64,000 bases of DNA from an uncultured Candidatus Melainabacteria bacterium (GCA_934757155.1 CAKVLI010000004.1:45703-109702); one strand, 5' to 3'; shown: positions 33,558-43,126, counted from the first letter of the stretch. Made by a program: numbers and translations. Notes: generated by a model not told the origin, from the letters alone.

Positions 33558-34706
33558 ATGAAGGAATTTGTTTTAAGAGAAATTACAGAAATATCTGTGA
33601 ATGAACTCGAAAAAATCGGGTTTGACTCATCTTATCGCGCAAAGGCTTTAAACAAATACAGATACAAGAACATTAAAATATCTCCTCTGACCTCTGCGCA
33701 AGCTAATATTTTGAAACAAACAGCTTTGTCTTGCGGAGCAGATTGTGCGACGCACAGAAACGTTATCACCGGGGATATTGAAGAATCCGCTGTTATTTTA
33801 GGCGGAAGTATTTCTGAATTAAGACAAATTGCACAAAAGTTGAAATATCAACCGTTTTCGCTCTCAGTATTGAGTGAAAAGATAGAAGGATTACTAGAGG
33901 ACAAACCTCGTTCAAGCACGAAAATCACAGGAATTTTGAACATAACACCGGATTCTTTTTCGGACGGAGGGAAATATTTGGATGAGAATTCAGCCTGCAA
34001 ACATCTTATTGAAATGATTAAAGATGGCGCGGATATGATTGATATCGGGGCTGAAAGCACAAGGCCTTTTTCGCAAGGAGTTTCTGCTAAAGAACAAATC
34101 AAAAGACTTACTCCGGTTTTGAATTTTATTGAAAAGGAAAATTTTAGCATTCCGATAAGCGTAGATACGAGAAGTTCTGAAGTCGCGGATTTTGTCCTAA
34201 ATAAAGGGGTGCAATATATCAACGACATTTCAGGATTCGATTTTGATTCTCGCATGCCGGAAGTGGTTTCTAAATACGGTGCAGGGGTAATTCTTCAACA
34301 CTCAAAAGGAACTCCTGAAAATATGCAAGAAAATCCTGTTTATGATGATTTGATGGGAGAAATTTACACAAAACTTCAAGAAAAAATCCAATTAGCAGAA
34401 AGTTTTGGCATAAAAAATATTATTATAGACCCGGGAATAGGTTTTGGCAAAAGCAAGGAAGATAACTACGAAATTTTAAACAGAATTGAAGAGCTTTATT
34501 TTTTAGGTAAACCCGTCATGGTAGGAGCTTCCAGAAAATCATTTTTAGGGCTTGAAAAGAACACCGACGACATGGTCAAAGACGCGCTCACACTTGCGGT
34601 TTCATATCCATTGTTTCAAAAAAAAGTTGACTTCTTGAGAGTGCATAATGTCAAACTGCACAAACAATTATCCGGTCGGGTAAATTATATATACCCGTAT
34701 AGCTAA
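33558..34706 (+). CDS. folP: Dihydropteroate synthase
   Basis: A 382-residue enzyme joining p-aminobenzoate and hydroxymethyl-dihydropterin diphosphate in folate synthesis; the target of sulfonamides. The TIM-barrel core from about residue 120 has KITGILNITPDSFSDGGKY, MIDIGAESTRP, ISVDTRSSEVADF, YINDISGF, IIDPGIGFGKS and the C-terminal LRVHNVKLHK. Residues 1-115 are an extra N-terminal domain (with SSYRAKALNKYRYKNIKISP and VILGGSISELR) found in a subset of longer bacterial FolP proteins. No other folate genes are next to it. Confidence 0.95.
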   Translation: MKEFVLREITEISVNELEKIGFDSSYRAKALNKYRYKNIKISPLTSAQANILKQTALSCGADCATHRNVITGDIEESAVILGGSISELRQIAQKLKYQPFSLSVLSEKIEGLLEDKPRSSTKITGILNITPDSFSDGGKYLDENSACKHLIEMIKDGADMIDIGAESTRPFSQGVSAKEQIKRLTPVLNFIEKENFSIPISVDTRSSEVADFVLNKGVQYINDISGFDFDSRMPEVVSKYGAGVILQHSKGTPENMQENPVYDDLMGEIYTKLQEKIQLAESFGIKNIIIDPGIGFGKSKEDNYEILNRIEELYFLGKPVMVGASRKSFLGLEKNTDDMVKDALTLAVSYPLFQKKVDFLRVHNVKLHKQLSGRVNYIYPYS

Positions 34707-34759
34707 TTTCTATTTTCTCATTATCCGTTAACATAAATAATGTAAATAAGGAACTGGTT

Positions 34760-35632
34760 ATGAGTATAGCTAAAGATTTGTTGTTAACAGCTTTATTTAT
34801 GGTAACGATAATCACTCTTTTGGTACTAAGTGACTCAACTCAGATTGAATCAATGGTACTGGCGGGGTGCTTGTTTATGATAACAAATTATATTGTTAAA
34901 TATAAATATCTGAGACAACAAATTATACGACAAAGAGAATACTTCATTAATACCTTGAGTCACGACTTGAAGGTATCGACCTTAGCTCAAATCCGCGGTT
35001 TGGATTTGCTCAAAAACGCAAACGGAAACGAAGAACTCGTTTCAAATATTAAAGACTCGTGCCAGTACACTTTAGATATGATAACTATGCTTTTGAGTAT
35101 GTATAAATTCGAAAACGGTGAAGAATCACTTTATTACGAAAAGTTCAAATTATCCGAGCTTATTTCAGAATGCTGCGGTAACTTATCCGAAATTTCCTCC
35201 GAAAAAAGAGTAATTATTTCGGGAGAAATTGAAAATTATGATTACATAGAGGCTGACAAAAACGGAGTGTCAAAACTCGCTATGTGCTTGATTTCGTCAG
35301 CACTTATAAATGCGGACAAAAACTCCACTATCCACGTTAGCTTAAAAAAAATGTATAATAACTTTGAAGTAAAGATTAGCTACCAAGGCGAACACTGGAC
35401 CGAGGAAGACTGCAGAAGAATGTTTTCCGAGGGTCCGCGATATTCAACTGTCGGACAAAGTGTAAGAATGTTATTCTGCAAAAAAATGGTGGATGCTCAT
35501 GGCGGAAGAATTTATGCACACAAAAATGAAGATGAAATGAACTGTTTTTCATTTACACTTCCAATTACACACAAAAAAGTTACAGAACCTGAATACGAAC
35601 AACAGTCTTTATTACAGAATGTTAAAAATTAA
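34760..35632 (+). CDS. Membrane histidine kinase with degenerate ATP-binding domain
   Basis: A 290-residue sensor kinase-like protein: two N-terminal membrane helices (about 5-45) with almost no sensor loop, a dimerisation/phosphoacceptor region with the H-box histidine intact (FINTLSHDLKVSTLAQIRGL), then a HATPase-like domain. Key ATP-site motifs are altered: the G1 box is missing (KISYQGEHWTEED where DxGxG is expected), and the G2 box is GQSVRMLFCKKMV rather than GLGL. It may be catalytically weak or a scaffold. Ribosome site AAGGAAC. No response regulator gene lies beside it; the next gene is a cyclic-di-GMP protein. Confidence 0.8.
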   Translation: MSIAKDLLLTALFMVTIITLLVLSDSTQIESMVLAGCLFMITNYIVKYKYLRQQIIRQREYFINTLSHDLKVSTLAQIRGLDLLKNANGNEELVSNIKDSCQYTLDMITMLLSMYKFENGEESLYYEKFKLSELISECCGNLSEISSEKRVIISGEIENYDYIEADKNGVSKLAMCLISSALINADKNSTIHVSLKKMYNNFEVKISYQGEHWTEEDCRRMFSEGPRYSTVGQSVRMLFCKKMVDAHGGRIYAHKNEDEMNCFSFTLPITHKKVTEPEYEQQSLLQNVKN

Positions 35633-35847
35633 TTCTGAAATATAATTTTGTTAATAAACTTAATAATTTTCTGAAAATAGACTAGAAAAAATCTGAAAAA
35701 ATGTTAATATGAAAGTAAGAGTTGCGAAGTGAAAATAAATACATTTTTTAAGGATTGTGTAAATTTTTATTAACCAACGTCTCAAATTTGTAAATTTCCA
35801 GCATTTACATGTTTTATCAGCTATAATTAAGTGTAGAAGGTAAAGGC

Positions 35848-37689
35848 GTGCAAGAAAACGAAGTAGCAAACAATCAAGGAAGCAAGAACATTAACAATTC
35901 AAGAACAGTAACATCTCCGTTTTCTCAGGAAAAACTGGTCTCCAAGGTTAATGCACTCAATACAATATCCGCATCAACAACAAGTGCAAACCCCCATAAT
36001 ATAGTGTTTAACAACGAAAAATGTTCTACGCTAAATTATAAATATGTTGTCGATGGGCTTATTAAACTTCCTCATGCAGAAAATGTTTCAGAACTCTGCA
36101 ACAATATTTATTCTATGATTCAGGGCTGTATAGACTCTCACTTCTTTGCAGTTGGTCTATACAAAGAGAATTCGGGCTGTATAAATTTAAGGCTTCAAGA
36201 CAAGTTAGGGAACAACTATTCAACAAAGGTCTTCTTGAAAGAAGATAATAACCCTATTGTACAAGTATTTAACGGCAGCGGTGCAAAAATCGTAGATAAC
36301 AAAAACTTCTTAAAATTGCCTTATTACAAAGATTACACGACAGCAATTTTACCGCTATTCTCCATAAACAAATGCATCGGAGTTATGTTGGTAGAAGACG
36401 CATACGCTCGTCAGAATTGTCAGCTTTACATTATGATAGCAAGCTACTTGGCTCTTTATATCCACAACTTGTATCTATTGGAAAAGAGTGAAGGCGTGGA
36501 TAACACGGATAATTTGACTCTCCTATATAACCACAGAGGGTTTCAAGAAATTCTTACAAATGAACTTGCAAGAGCTAAGACTAATAAACAAGCCTTGTCT
36601 GTTATTATGATGGACATAAATAATATAACCAAAATCAACAGAGAATTCGGTCACGCAAAAGGGGACGAAGTTATAAAACTCGTTGCGGAAAAAGTACGTC
36701 AAAATATTCGCGAGAGTGACGTTGCAGGAAGATATGGCGGAGATGAAATCGCTATAATTCTTCCGAACACATCATCCGCTCAAGCAAAATATATTGCAGA
36801 GTATTTGACCTACACTCTGTCCTGCTGTTTCATTGACGACATCGGACCGATTAAAGTTTCTGTAGGAATTTCAACCTATCCTGATTGTTCAGAAGATAAA
36901 GAAAAACTTTTGATATTATCAGAACAAGCGATGTATATTTCGCAAGCAAAAGGTTACAAAGACGGAATGTCAGCAATCATCAGTTCATCAGACTTTAATT
37001 TCTGGGATGATGCAGCACTAAAATCTTACGCAGAAGTTGTTGCTAAACGTCACGCACAGCTCGGAATCAACTTTGAAGACGAATTGATTGCACAATTCAA
37101 CACGGACCACAACAAATCAGAAACAAAGATTTGGGAAATCGCAACATCTCTTGCAGGTGCAATTGACGCGAAAGACCCTTACACAAAAGGTCACTCAACC
37201 TCTGTTTCAAAATATTCAGAAGCATTGGCTCGAGCAATCAATCTTCCCGAAAAAGAAGTTGAACGCATCACATTGGGCGCACTTCTTCACGATGTCGGAA
37301 AAATCGGTATCCCTGAATCAATTCTTAAAAAAGAAGGCCCGCTTTCTGATGACGAGTGGAATATAATGAAGCAGCACCCTGTTATCGGTACAGAAAAAGT
37401 TCTTCAACCAAACCCAAGTCTGCGCGACTTGATTCCGATTGTAAAATATCACCACGAACGCATCGATGGCAAAGGTTATCCGGAAGGACTTTCTAACGAC
37501 CAAATACCGCTCGCAGCAAAAATTGTTGCAATCGCAGATACATATCACGCTCTAATAAGCGACAGACCTTATAGAAAAGGTATGGATATTGAAAAAGCAA
37601 TCAGTATTCTTGAGGACGGTGCAGGCAAACAATGGGACGAAAACATTGTTCGTACATTTATTCAAATTGCACCATCATTGGGAGTTTAG
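35848..37689 (+). CDS. GAF-GGDEF-HD-GYP cyclic-di-GMP protein
   Basis: A 613-residue cytoplasmic protein with enzymes for both making and breaking cyclic-di-GMP. After a disordered N-terminus comes a GAF-like sensor domain (about 65-215), a GGDEF domain with the catalytic signature RYGGDEIAIILP, and a C-terminal HD-GYP phosphodiesterase: LLHDVGKIGIPESIL and HHERIDGKGYPEGL. Both active-site motifs look intact (GGDEI in place of GGDEF/GGEEF). The start is GTG at 35848, with AGAAGG upstream. It follows the degenerate kinase gene after a 215-base gap with its own probable promoter. Confidence 0.93.
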   Translation: MQENEVANNQGSKNINNSRTVTSPFSQEKLVSKVNALNTISASTTSANPHNIVFNNEKCSTLNYKYVVDGLIKLPHAENVSELCNNIYSMIQGCIDSHFFAVGLYKENSGCINLRLQDKLGNNYSTKVFLKEDNNPIVQVFNGSGAKIVDNKNFLKLPYYKDYTTAILPLFSINKCIGVMLVEDAYARQNCQLYIMIASYLALYIHNLYLLEKSEGVDNTDNLTLLYNHRGFQEILTNELARAKTNKQALSVIMMDINNITKINREFGHAKGDEVIKLVAEKVRQNIRESDVAGRYGGDEIAIILPNTSSAQAKYIAEYLTYTLSCCFIDDIGPIKVSVGISTYPDCSEDKEKLLILSEQAMYISQAKGYKDGMSAIISSSDFNFWDDAALKSYAEVVAKRHAQLGINFEDELIAQFNTDHNKSETKIWEIATSLAGAIDAKDPYTKGHSTSVSKYSEALARAINLPEKEVERITLGALLHDVGKIGIPESILKKEGPLSDDEWNIMKQHPVIGTEKVLQPNPSLRDLIPIVKYHHERIDGKGYPEGLSNDQIPLAAKIVAIADTYHALISDRPYRKGMDIEKAISILEDGAGKQWDENIVRTFIQIAPSLGV

Positions 37690-37696
37690 ATAAAAC

Positions 37697-37736
37697 AAAA
37701 AAGGCGGCGCGTCTTTTAGACGCGCCGCCTTTTTAA
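37697..37736. terminator. Bidirectional terminator
   Basis: A perfect stem AAAAGGCGGCGCGTC / GACGCGCCGCCTTTT with loop TTTTA and T-runs on both strands, between the convergent cyclic-di-GMP gene and the NTF2-like gene. Confidence 0.92.
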
Positions 37737-37743
37737 TTCAAAC

Positions 37744-38211
37744 CTATTTTGCATAACGCAAGAATATCTGTTCTTTTGTTTGCATAAGCTCTTCTACGAT
37801 TAACCATCTACCATCAGGTTGTTTCTGAACAATCATATAAGTTTTTAGTTTATATGTTTCGCCCGAAGGTTGTCTTAAAGAAGAGACTTTATAGCCTTTC
37901 GCTACGGGTGTTACGGTTATATTTGAATAAGTATTTTTGTAATGCCTAAGTTTCGCGCCTGCCTGACCGATTTTCATTTGTTTAATATAAGTCGCCGTAT
38001 CTGTTGTAACATCAACAGTTGTACCGTCCGGTTTTACAACCTGACGAATAATTTTTGCGTTCGGAGAATACATTGTTGCGACTTCTGAACTATAAGTATT
38101 CGCAGCATTCACATACTTATTAAAGAAGTTCAGTGCATCCTGATTCCCATCTGCCATAACTATAATTTGCGTAAGCGCAAGGGTAATAAATGATATAATT
38201 AGTTTCTTCAT
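37744..38211 (-). CDS. Exported NTF2-like protein
   Basis: A 155-residue protein with a signal peptide (MKKLIISFITLALTQIIVMA) and an NTF2/SnoaL-like cone fold pattern: a helix (NQDALNFFNKYVNAANTYSS), EVATMYSPNAKIIRQV, and late strands ending RWLIVEELMQTKEQIFLRYA. Such periplasmic domains often bind small ligands without catalysis. It lies nine bases downstream of the aspartate kinase stop with its AGGAG site at the junction, so both share a transcript, though no functional link is obvious. Confidence 0.7.
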   Translation of the reverse strand: MKKLIISFITLALTQIIVMADGNQDALNFFNKYVNAANTYSSEVATMYSPNAKIIRQVVKPDGTTVDVTTDTATYIKQMKIGQAGAKLRHYKNTYSNITVTPVAKGYKVSSLRQPSGETYKLKTYMIVQKQPDGRWLIVEELMQTKEQIFLRYAK

Positions 38212-38220
38212 AATGCTCCT

Positions 38221-39486
38221 TTATACGTTTGGTAAATCGCCTTTAACTTCCGCTACAGACTTACTATCCAAACCGAATACGGTGTGTAAAACTTCAACTG
38301 CGTCATTTGCACGAGATTGTTCAACCAGACAACTGATTTTAATTTCACTGGTTGAAATCATTTTGATATTGATGTCTAAATCTGCCAAAGTTCTGAACAT
38401 TTTTGCCGCAATACCGGGTCTATCAATCATGCCGGCACCAACAATTGAAATTTTTGCAATCTTATCATCAATAAAAACATTGCTGTAATTCAATTCAGAT
38501 TTAACTTTTTCCAAAATCTCGCGAGTCTTGTCTACATCATTTTTGCTGATTGTAAACGCTATGTCATTGGTGTTATACGCTTTTCTCGCGTATGATTGAA
38601 TAATCATATCTACAGAAATGTTCTCTTTTGCCAATCCGTCAAAAAGGATTGCCGCTGTTCCCGGACTGTCTTGAACATCGCAGACCACGACTCTCAATTG
38701 AGATAAGTCTGCAGCGACACCGGTTACGGGTCTTTGTAATTCCATCTTATCAACTCCAAGTATTAAAGTTCCTAAATTATCTGTTTTAAATGCGCTTCTT
38801 ACTCTAACCGGCATGTGGTATTGTGTTGCTGCCTCTACTGCGCGCGGATGAAGTACATTAGCGCCCACTCTTGCCAACTCCAACATTTCTTCATAAGAAA
38901 TTTCTTTCAATTTTGAAGCATGCGGTACAATACGAGGGTCAGTTGTATACACGCCTTCTACATCTGTATAAATATCACAACGTTTTGCCTTCAAAGCTCC
39001 CGCAAGAGCTACGGCTGAAGTATCAGAACCTCCGCGTCCTAACGTTGTTATTTCAAAATCATCAGTTACGCCTTGGAAACCTGCTATTACAACAACCTTA
39101 CCTTCTTCAAGATTTTTGACAATTTTATCAGTCTTAATCTCCAAGATACGAGCGTTTGAGTGAATGTTTTCTGTAATTATTCCGACTTGCATTGCATTCA
39201 TACTTACAGCATCACATCCTTGAGCTTGAAGCGCCATAGCCAAAAGTGCAATAGACACTCCCTCACCTGTTGAGAGTAACATGTCCATTTCTCTTGATGA
39301 AGGATGAGCAGAAATTTCCTTTGCCATTTTGGTAAGGATATCTGTCGTATGTCCCATAGCAGAAACAACAACAACAACGTCATTGCCGTTATTCTTTTCT
39401 TTAATTACGGCTCTTGCGACATTCCTTATTTTGTCAGTGTCTGCGACTGACGTTCCTCCGAATTTTTGTACAATTATATTTTTCAT
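38221..39486 (-). CDS. lysC: Aspartate kinase
   Basis: A 421-residue monofunctional kinase that phosphorylates aspartate, the first step to lysine, threonine, methionine and diaminopimelate for the wall. Seen: VQKFGGTSVADTDKIRNVA, VVVVSAMGHTTD, the substrate-binding TTLGRGGSDTSAVALAGAL, and two C-terminal ACT domains (DVQDSPGTAAILFDGLA and GAGMIDRPGIAAKMF), so feedback control by end product is expected. Length is standard. Transcribed with the NTF2-like gene. Confidence 0.97.
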   Translation of the reverse strand: MKNIIVQKFGGTSVADTDKIRNVARAVIKEKNNGNDVVVVVSAMGHTTDILTKMAKEISAHPSSREMDMLLSTGEGVSIALLAMALQAQGCDAVSMNAMQVGIITENIHSNARILEIKTDKIVKNLEEGKVVVIAGFQGVTDDFEITTLGRGGSDTSAVALAGALKAKRCDIYTDVEGVYTTDPRIVPHASKLKEISYEEMLELARVGANVLHPRAVEAATQYHMPVRVRSAFKTDNLGTLILGVDKMELQRPVTGVAADLSQLRVVVCDVQDSPGTAAILFDGLAKENISVDMIIQSYARKAYNTNDIAFTISKNDVDKTREILEKVKSELNYSNVFIDDKIAKISIVGAGMIDRPGIAAKMFRTLADLDINIKMISTSEIKISCLVEQSRANDAVEVLHTVFGLDSKSVAEVKGDLPNV

Positions 39487-39679
39487 ACCATTTATATCCT
39501 AAACCGGTCAGTAATTATTATATATTTAAACAACGAGTTTTACAACAAAATGTTCACAATATGTTCACAAAACTTTCTGTAAACTTTTGTAACAACAGTA
39601 GCAAAAAATTTTTTTAGCTTTTTTAATGCCTATACATATGGTATAAATTGAATTATGTAAAGAAAAGGAGTATATACGT

Positions 39680-41740
39680 ATGAACATTAAAGCAGTTGAA
39701 CTTATGGAAATCAACAAAGGTCTTAAATTTGGTGAAGAACCAAGTACAAAAACATCCGAAAGCATTGCAGAACCTCCTGTTAACAAACCTCAATCAGGTT
39801 TAAACGCTCTTGAATTACAAATGAACAATGTTGCATTTATGGGTAAATCTGCAGTTGCTACAAAATTAAAAAGCGGCGCACTTGGTGCAATGATGGCATT
39901 GATGACATTAGGCGCAGCATCTTCACTTCAATCTTGCGTTGAACAACGTCAAGAAGTTACAGTAGATATGTCTGCTGTTGTTGCATTGTATCAGCAAATG
40001 TTAACTTTAAACCAACAAATGTTGAATCAACAAAAAATCACAAACGAACAACTTGTTAAAATGAACACTTATTTGATGCAATTACTTCAAGAAGTTCAAA
40101 ACGGCAATATGAATGCTGATGAATTCTATAAAAAGGCATTTGAATTTATGGCTAAATCAGAAGCTAACCAAGAACTTATTATTAAACAACTCGTTGCTAA
40201 CGGTAAGTCTCAAGAAGAAGCTAACAAATACTTGCAAGACCTCATTGCTAAGGTTGAAGCAGGTCAACTCAGCGCAAAAGAAGCTCTTGAAAAAATCCAA
40301 AATATCTTAGGTTCTATTGATAGCAAACTTGATTCAATCATCGGAAAATTAGAAGAAGCTATCAAGAAATTTGAAGACAGAGATGATGGAACAAAAGAAC
40401 AATTAAGAGAAATCAGAGATTTGATTAAAGAAAACAACAGCATTTCAGCTGGTAACTATGAGCTTTTGGAATCTATTCTTATCAATATGAATAAGCTTTG
40501 CACAAGCGATCAAGTTATGGGAGCTTTAAATGCAATTATGGGTATTATGAAAGACCATATGGCTCAAGATAAAGAAATGGATCAAAAAACTCAAGACTTA
40601 ATCAGAGAAGCTAACAAATACATTTCTAACGTTGGTTCTGATATGAACAACAACTTCACTAAAGTTATCAACGAAATCAAAAACGGAAACGCTAAATCTG
40701 ACGAATTAATCGTTACTGTTAAAGATTTGAACGAATTAATCAAACAACTTGGTGAAGACGGTAAAGAACTCGGCGACAAGATTCTTAACTACATCGCTGC
40801 TGTTGGTTTTGAAATGAACAGAAACTTCACTGCTCTTATAGAAGCAGTTAAAAACGGAAATATTAAACTTGATCAAGCTATTTCTCTTATCAATGACTTG
40901 AAGGTTATCGTTGAAAATCAAGACGGCGGTAAGGAATTCAACGACCAAATTCTTAACTACATCGCTGCAGTTGGTTTTGAAATGAACAGAAACTTCTCTT
41001 CTCTTATCAACGAAGTTAAGAACGGTAATGTAAAACTTGATGACCTTACAGCTCTTATGCAAGAACTTACAAAGCTTGTTTCTGACCACAACAAAGACAG
41101 CAAAGATTTAGGTAACAAGGTTCTTCAATACATCGCAGCTCTCGGTTTCGATATGAATAAAAACTTCACTGCAATCTTGAACGCTATCAACGACGGCAAC
41201 AAAGGAACTGAAAGCTTGAAGGGATTACTTGAAAAAGTTCTTGATAACCAAAACAAAAACACAGCTGACATCATCGAAGCTATCGGAAATATTAAACTTG
41301 ACGGTTCACAAATCGACCTTTCAAGTATCGAAGCTATGATGAAAGACCTTCTTGCTCAAGCTAAGAAAAACGGTAACATCTTGACAAATATCGATGCTAA
41401 ACTTGATGCTATCAAGATGACAGGCGATGCAATCTTGGATAAGATTGATGCTGAATCCCAAAAAGGTGATGAAAGGTATGAAAAAACTTACAACCTTATG
41501 CAGCAAATCTTCAACAAGTTGGGTGACGGTGGAAGCGGAGTTACTTACGACGATACTAAGCTTCTCGAAATTCTCGGCAACTTGAGCAGCATGATTGATG
41601 GCAGAATGAGCGAATTGCTTAACGCTATCAAGGACCACGATGTTAAAGTAACCGTTGATGTAGGCAAAGTAAAATGTGAATGTGACTGTGGAAAAAATCA
41701 CGAAGGTATCATCGGCGACCTTAACAACTTAATGGAATAA
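39680..41740 (+). CDS. Tagged coiled-coil protein with four 56-57-residue repeats and an internal lipobox
   Basis: A 686-residue protein without recognised family. The N-terminus starts MNIKAVELMEINKGLKFGEE (Phe17-Gly18), and a second related motif NNVAFMGK lies at 49-56. A hydrophobic stretch (GALGAMMALMTLGAASSLQS) ends at Cys86 in a lipobox-like LQSC, unusually far from the N-terminus. The rest is helical with heptad character. Four repeats begin at 40613, 40784, 40952 and 41123; the best conserved read LNYIAAVGFEMNRNF followed by VKNGN. The C-terminus has a cysteine cluster (KCECDCGKNHEG). Probably an elongated, membrane-attached scaffold or receptor. Strong AAAGGAG site and its own terminator indicate a single, well-expressed gene. 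Confidence 0.75.
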   Translation: MNIKAVELMEINKGLKFGEEPSTKTSESIAEPPVNKPQSGLNALELQMNNVAFMGKSAVATKLKSGALGAMMALMTLGAASSLQSCVEQRQEVTVDMSAVVALYQQMLTLNQQMLNQQKITNEQLVKMNTYLMQLLQEVQNGNMNADEFYKKAFEFMAKSEANQELIIKQLVANGKSQEEANKYLQDLIAKVEAGQLSAKEALEKIQNILGSIDSKLDSIIGKLEEAIKKFEDRDDGTKEQLREIRDLIKENNSISAGNYELLESILINMNKLCTSDQVMGALNAIMGIMKDHMAQDKEMDQKTQDLIREANKYISNVGSDMNNNFTKVINEIKNGNAKSDELIVTVKDLNELIKQLGEDGKELGDKILNYIAAVGFEMNRNFTALIEAVKNGNIKLDQAISLINDLKVIVENQDGGKEFNDQILNYIAAVGFEMNRNFSSLINEVKNGNVKLDDLTALMQELTKLVSDHNKDSKDLGNKVLQYIAALGFDMNKNFTAILNAINDGNKGTESLKGLLEKVLDNQNKNTADIIEAIGNIKLDGSQIDLSSIEAMMKDLLAQAKKNGNILTNIDAKLDAIKMTGDAILDKIDAESQKGDERYEKTYNLMQQIFNKLGDGGSGVTYDDTKLLEILGNLSSMIDGRMSELLNAIKDHDVKVTVDVGKVKCECDCGKNHEGIIGDLNNLME

Positions 41741-41753
41741 TGTTCATATATAG

Positions 41754-41787
41754 AGTAAGGGGCAGATTTTCTGCTCCTTATTTTTTC
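41754..41787 (+). terminator. Terminator after the coiled-coil protein gene
   Basis: Stem TAAGGGGCAGA / TCTGCTCCTTA (one G-U pair) with a TTT loop, followed by TTTTTTC. Confidence 0.88.
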
Positions 41788-41921
41788 ATAAAACGCTCAA
41801 ATGCGGTTTAGATTTTTATTTCCGCGGTTGAAAAAAAATCTTTATATGGTTTAATTAAGTAACAGAAATCAACAACATGTTTTCTAAGCGTGTGTATCAT
41901 TATAGAAAGGAATTTAGAATT

Positions 41922-43109
41922 ATGAGAATTCTTGGTGTTTCTCCTGTTCCTGAAAATGGTTCAGAAGTAAATTTTGGTAAAAGTTTTGTAACTTTATCAG
42001 AGAAAAATTTGGGCAGAAAAATTGCTGCTAATGTAGTAGATACTTTCAACGGTAAGACATTACCTGAATTAAGAAAAACCGTAAAACCTGAAGCAGCAGC
42101 TATTATTGCAGCAGCAGGTGCAGGTGCTGTTATTGCAAAACCGGAAGATTACAGCAATAATGTAAACTTCTTCACACTTGCAGCAGGTTCAGGAAGCCGT
42201 TTCAGAGAATTGGCCCAAACAGTAGGAGATTATAATAAAATCAGCTTGCCGTTCAAAATCGGCGAAAAAGAAAACCTTCACATGCTTGATTTTGCTATGA
42301 CAATGGGCAAATACTTTATCGGGGACGAAGGCGTTAACAAAATCGTTGCAGCACAACCTTCTGGTTCATTCGGCGATATTGTTCAATACTATTTAGCCGG
42401 AAACCCTATTAAAGACACAGTTGTTTGTTGCGGTGACAACGTATTCGGCGGTAAAGGTTCTGATATTATGGAATTCTTCACAAAGACTATCAACAATCCT
42501 AACAAACATGTTGCATTGGTTGGTGTAGGCAGAACTCCGGAAGAAGTTGCTAACAGATTCGGTGTTTTGGAAGCAGAAGGCGAAATGGGCGGCGAGGCAT
42601 TGAAACTCAAAGGATTTAGCGAAAAACCACCTATCGAAAAAGCAGAAGCTATCGCTATTGACGGTAAAAACATCGCCAACACAGGTTTGTTCTACTTGAG
42701 CAAAGAAGCTATGACAAACCTTATGGAAGAAATCAAAAATGGTGAAAACAATATCAAGAAAAACGACACTGAACTTTATGATTTCGCTAACGCTGTAAAA
42801 TACGTTCACAGCAAATTGGGCGACTGGTTCGGTATTAAACCTTTGGAAGGTGCTGACGTTAAAGTTATCGACAAATGGGAAGACGTTGGTGAACCAAAAG
42901 CATTATACAGCTTTGCAGACGAAGTTAAGAACGGTCAATTCCTTCAAAACTTCCCTAAAGCAATGGCTGAAAAAATACAAAACGCATTCAAAGAAAGAAT
43001 CCACTTGGATGCAAAAAAACCTTACATAGTATTTTCAGAGTCTACAAACATAACTCCGGAAGTAATTAATAACGCAAAAAATATTGACGGTGTTAATATT
43101 GTAGTTTAA
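41922..43109 (+). CDS. Sugar-phosphate nucleotidyltransferase-like protein with Phe-Gly tag
   Basis: A 395-residue protein starting MRILGVSPVPENGSEVNFGK (Phe18-Gly19-Lys20), an N-terminal tag absent from ordinary nucleotidyltransferases. A helical segment with an alanine-rich run (AAIIAAAGAGAVIA) follows, then a nucleotidyltransferase fold: NFFTLAAGSGSRFRELA (GxGxR signature), VVCCGDNVFGG (catalytic Asp region), VGRTPEEVANRFGVLE and KGFSEKPPIEKA, INTGLFYL-like IANTGLFYLS. The lysine of a typical PK motif is not where expected (YNKISLPF), so activity needs testing. I start at the ATG at 41922 because of its AAAGGAA site; the frame is open 15 codons further upstream. Single gene with a terminator on each side. 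Confidence 0.8.
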   Translation: MRILGVSPVPENGSEVNFGKSFVTLSEKNLGRKIAANVVDTFNGKTLPELRKTVKPEAAAIIAAAGAGAVIAKPEDYSNNVNFFTLAAGSGSRFRELAQTVGDYNKISLPFKIGEKENLHMLDFAMTMGKYFIGDEGVNKIVAAQPSGSFGDIVQYYLAGNPIKDTVVCCGDNVFGGKGSDIMEFFTKTINNPNKHVALVGVGRTPEEVANRFGVLEAEGEMGGEALKLKGFSEKPPIEKAEAIAIDGKNIANTGLFYLSKEAMTNLMEEIKNGENNIKKNDTELYDFANAVKYVHSKLGDWFGIKPLEGADVKVIDKWEDVGEPKALYSFADEVKNGQFLQNFPKAMAEKIQNAFKERIHLDAKKPYIVFSESTNITPEVINNAKNIDGVNIVV

Positions 43110-43126
43110 TTTTGGGAGATGGGGAT

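Noticed and set aside
40613..41230. Regularly spaced DNA repeats that could suggest a CRISPR-like array
   Set aside because: The spacing is an exact multiple of three, the repeats are imperfect at wobble positions and are in frame in a long coding region; they are protein repeats.
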